This document shows, in pieces, positions 62,630 through 64,000 of a DNA stretch of 64,000 nt. The position numbers and the translations under genes were made by a program. Source of the DNA: Harmothoe impar (lineage: Eukaryota; Annelida; Polychaeta; Phyllodocida; Polynoidae); the NCBI GenBank assembly GCA_947462335.1, contig OX381720.1, positions 45,230,654-45,294,653 on the forward strand, read 5' to 3'. The number at the start of each line of letters is the position of its first letter. Positions within the stretch are counted from its first letter, which is position 1. Under the pieces are notes generated by a model. That model saw only the letters and a list, made by a program, of their open reading frames with translations, had not been told where the DNA came from and did no database searches.

Positions 62630-62930
62630 GGTGTTACAAATGGTCATATTGGGATATAAGCTACCTCTGCCATGTCTGTATTAAATGAGCTACAGCCTTG
62701 TTGCTAAAGATCCCTGATGAGAGGTGGCTAGACCTAGGATCGATCCCACGACCTCTCGTGTACATTACAGGGAAAAGTACTGTAGATCTACAAGTCACTA
62801 CCGTAACCTGCATCTACAGTAACAGAATTGTACATGTACAGTAGAATTTGCTATATTATCATTTACAGCTAAAGTACTGTACATGTACAGCAAATTTTGC
62901 TGTTCACGAACAACAACTTTTTACAGTGGG

Positions 62931-64000
62931 GTCGTCAAAACTAAATATACCATATGGCAGATCGATGGGGAGGAGGTGTAAAACTCCCTTTAAGGGCCAA
63001 GGCCACTATTCACTGCCCCCTGGTCGAACTTTGAGAAATAACTTATGACCGAAATTCTCCTCATGTTCGCTCCATCTTGTGTAAGAATCTTGTAGAAGGA
63101 TAAGACCAATTATAAGACTAGTATCTCGTGACACTTTTGTCATTAAACATCACTGATGGTTTTTTCTTGTTCGTTTGGATCATATGCTGGTATACCACAA
63201 TGGTTTGAATTGAGTTTTCAGTCTGATGCTAGATGGATACCGTAAGTGGTCTTTTCCCATTAGTGAGGAAAGCAGATAGAGAAAAGTATAGAGGTCCTTG
63301 CATTTGCTATCGCAACAGAGAAACGAGCATGGATTCCTTCCATTTTTTTACTCTGTGGATTCTATAGTATGTAAGGACTGAACAGCAAATTCTGTAGAAC
63401 GGCTGAACCATTTTGATATTGAGGGAATGCTAGCTTTTATCCTTTAATAAAAACGTTTCATTGGATCGAGGTGGGGTCGGGGCGACAATAGTTTTCCTAT
63501 TATGAGAAATTCCACCGAGCCCCACCCATGCAGCAATAAAGGGCTCATCTCGATTCACAGTGGATGTATAACTACACCTGTGGTGCCAGTGCATGAGTCT
63601 GGCAGGTGGCGGCAGTACAGGTGGGATTTGGTGGTTACACACTTCCGCCACCTGCAGGGAGAAGTGTGAATTACAGGAGGAGTAAGTGGGGACCCTGTAG
63701 GCGGAGAATTACGGGAGGCCTCCTGGTGTGTAGGAAGCACCACGAAGCCGTGGGTCGCACGTATCCCAACAGGTTATCCATGTACTTGCTGTTCTTACAC
63801 AGGGGCGAGCCTCCTATAGACGAGTGTTAGGCCATATGGAGGAACTTTTGACACCAAAATATCAAGTCAATATGAGTCCCATTGATGGACTCACCATGGA
63901 TAAAACCCAGATACCATAGAGGATGATTGCATGGTAAATCAGAGCTGGTTTACGAGTTGTATCACGTATCGGTAAAGCTGTTAGAGGCTACGTTAGATAG
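62931..64000. other. Right end of window, nothing recognised
   Basis: No supported exon. Around 63600-63730 GC is higher and GGCAGGTGGCGG / CCGCCACCTGC form an inverted pair, but frames there have no known motif. Confidence 0.4.

Larger units (their letters stand above)
61810..62928. mobile_element. CACTG-ended non-autonomous transposon with tRNA-like tandem units, copy 2
   Basis: Same ends and order as 49252-50527, but without the nested MITE. A 2-bp GG duplication flanks it (61808-61809, 62929-62930). Three tandem units of about 235 bp each carry a whole tRNA-Arg-like module on the minus strand (62087-62157, 62322-62393, 62559-62629). Right part and end are nearly identical to copy 1. Confidence 0.78.

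Overview
The window reads as nuclear DNA of a multicellular animal, probably a marine invertebrate. The evidence is one spliced gene with GT-AG introns that encodes a PPTC7-type mitochondrial phosphatase, two intron-free membrane transporter genes, many animal-type transposable elements (Ty3/Gypsy, LINE, tRNA-derived SINE, Tigger/pogo, Harbinger-like MITEs), and frequent ACATGTA-type words. A SINE-like tail of the form GACGTTAAACCAATCAATC would fit a mollusc or another lophotrochozoan, but I cannot fix the taxon. There are no bacterial operons, CRISPR arrays or rRNA genes.

Layout. 1-6 kb: the last five coding exons of a PPTC7 homologue (+), with a Harbinger-like MITE in one intron and a TTAA-flanked MITE in the 3' UTR. 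6-9 kb: more MITEs. 9-14 kb: a degraded LINE with a C-terminal RNase H domain, split by a SINE and by a complete Tigger/pogo transposon whose 530-aa transposase is open. 14-16 kb: anonymous repeats. 16.1-33.7 kb: two nested LTR retrotransposons. The outer one (145-bp LTRs, TSD TAAAC) is a decayed Gypsy element. A 12.9-kb Gypsy element (436/437-bp LTRs differing by one inserted base, TSD CTATG) has landed inside it. 33.7-45 kb: a duplicated region with a broken partial PPTC7 copy, two DMT/SLC35-like transporter genes on the minus strand (about 85% alike by eye) and a fragment of a third. 45-64 kb: mostly non-autonomous DNA transposons, tRNA-like SINE modules, minisatellites and a second broken LINE.

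The most interesting object is the young inner retrotransposon. It has a gag ORF with a zinc knuckle, a pol ORF entered by what looks like a textbook -1 frameshift signal (GGGAAAC, a 5-nt spacer and an 11-position stem), a promoter-like CpG-rich block after pol, and two further sense-strand ORFs of 794 and about 330 aa. I do not recognise either extra ORF, and neither looks like env. Pol itself is interrupted between RNase H and integrase by a short MITE that keeps the reading frame length but brings a stop, so this copy is probably non-autonomous now. All identifications are by eye from motifs; no database search was possible.
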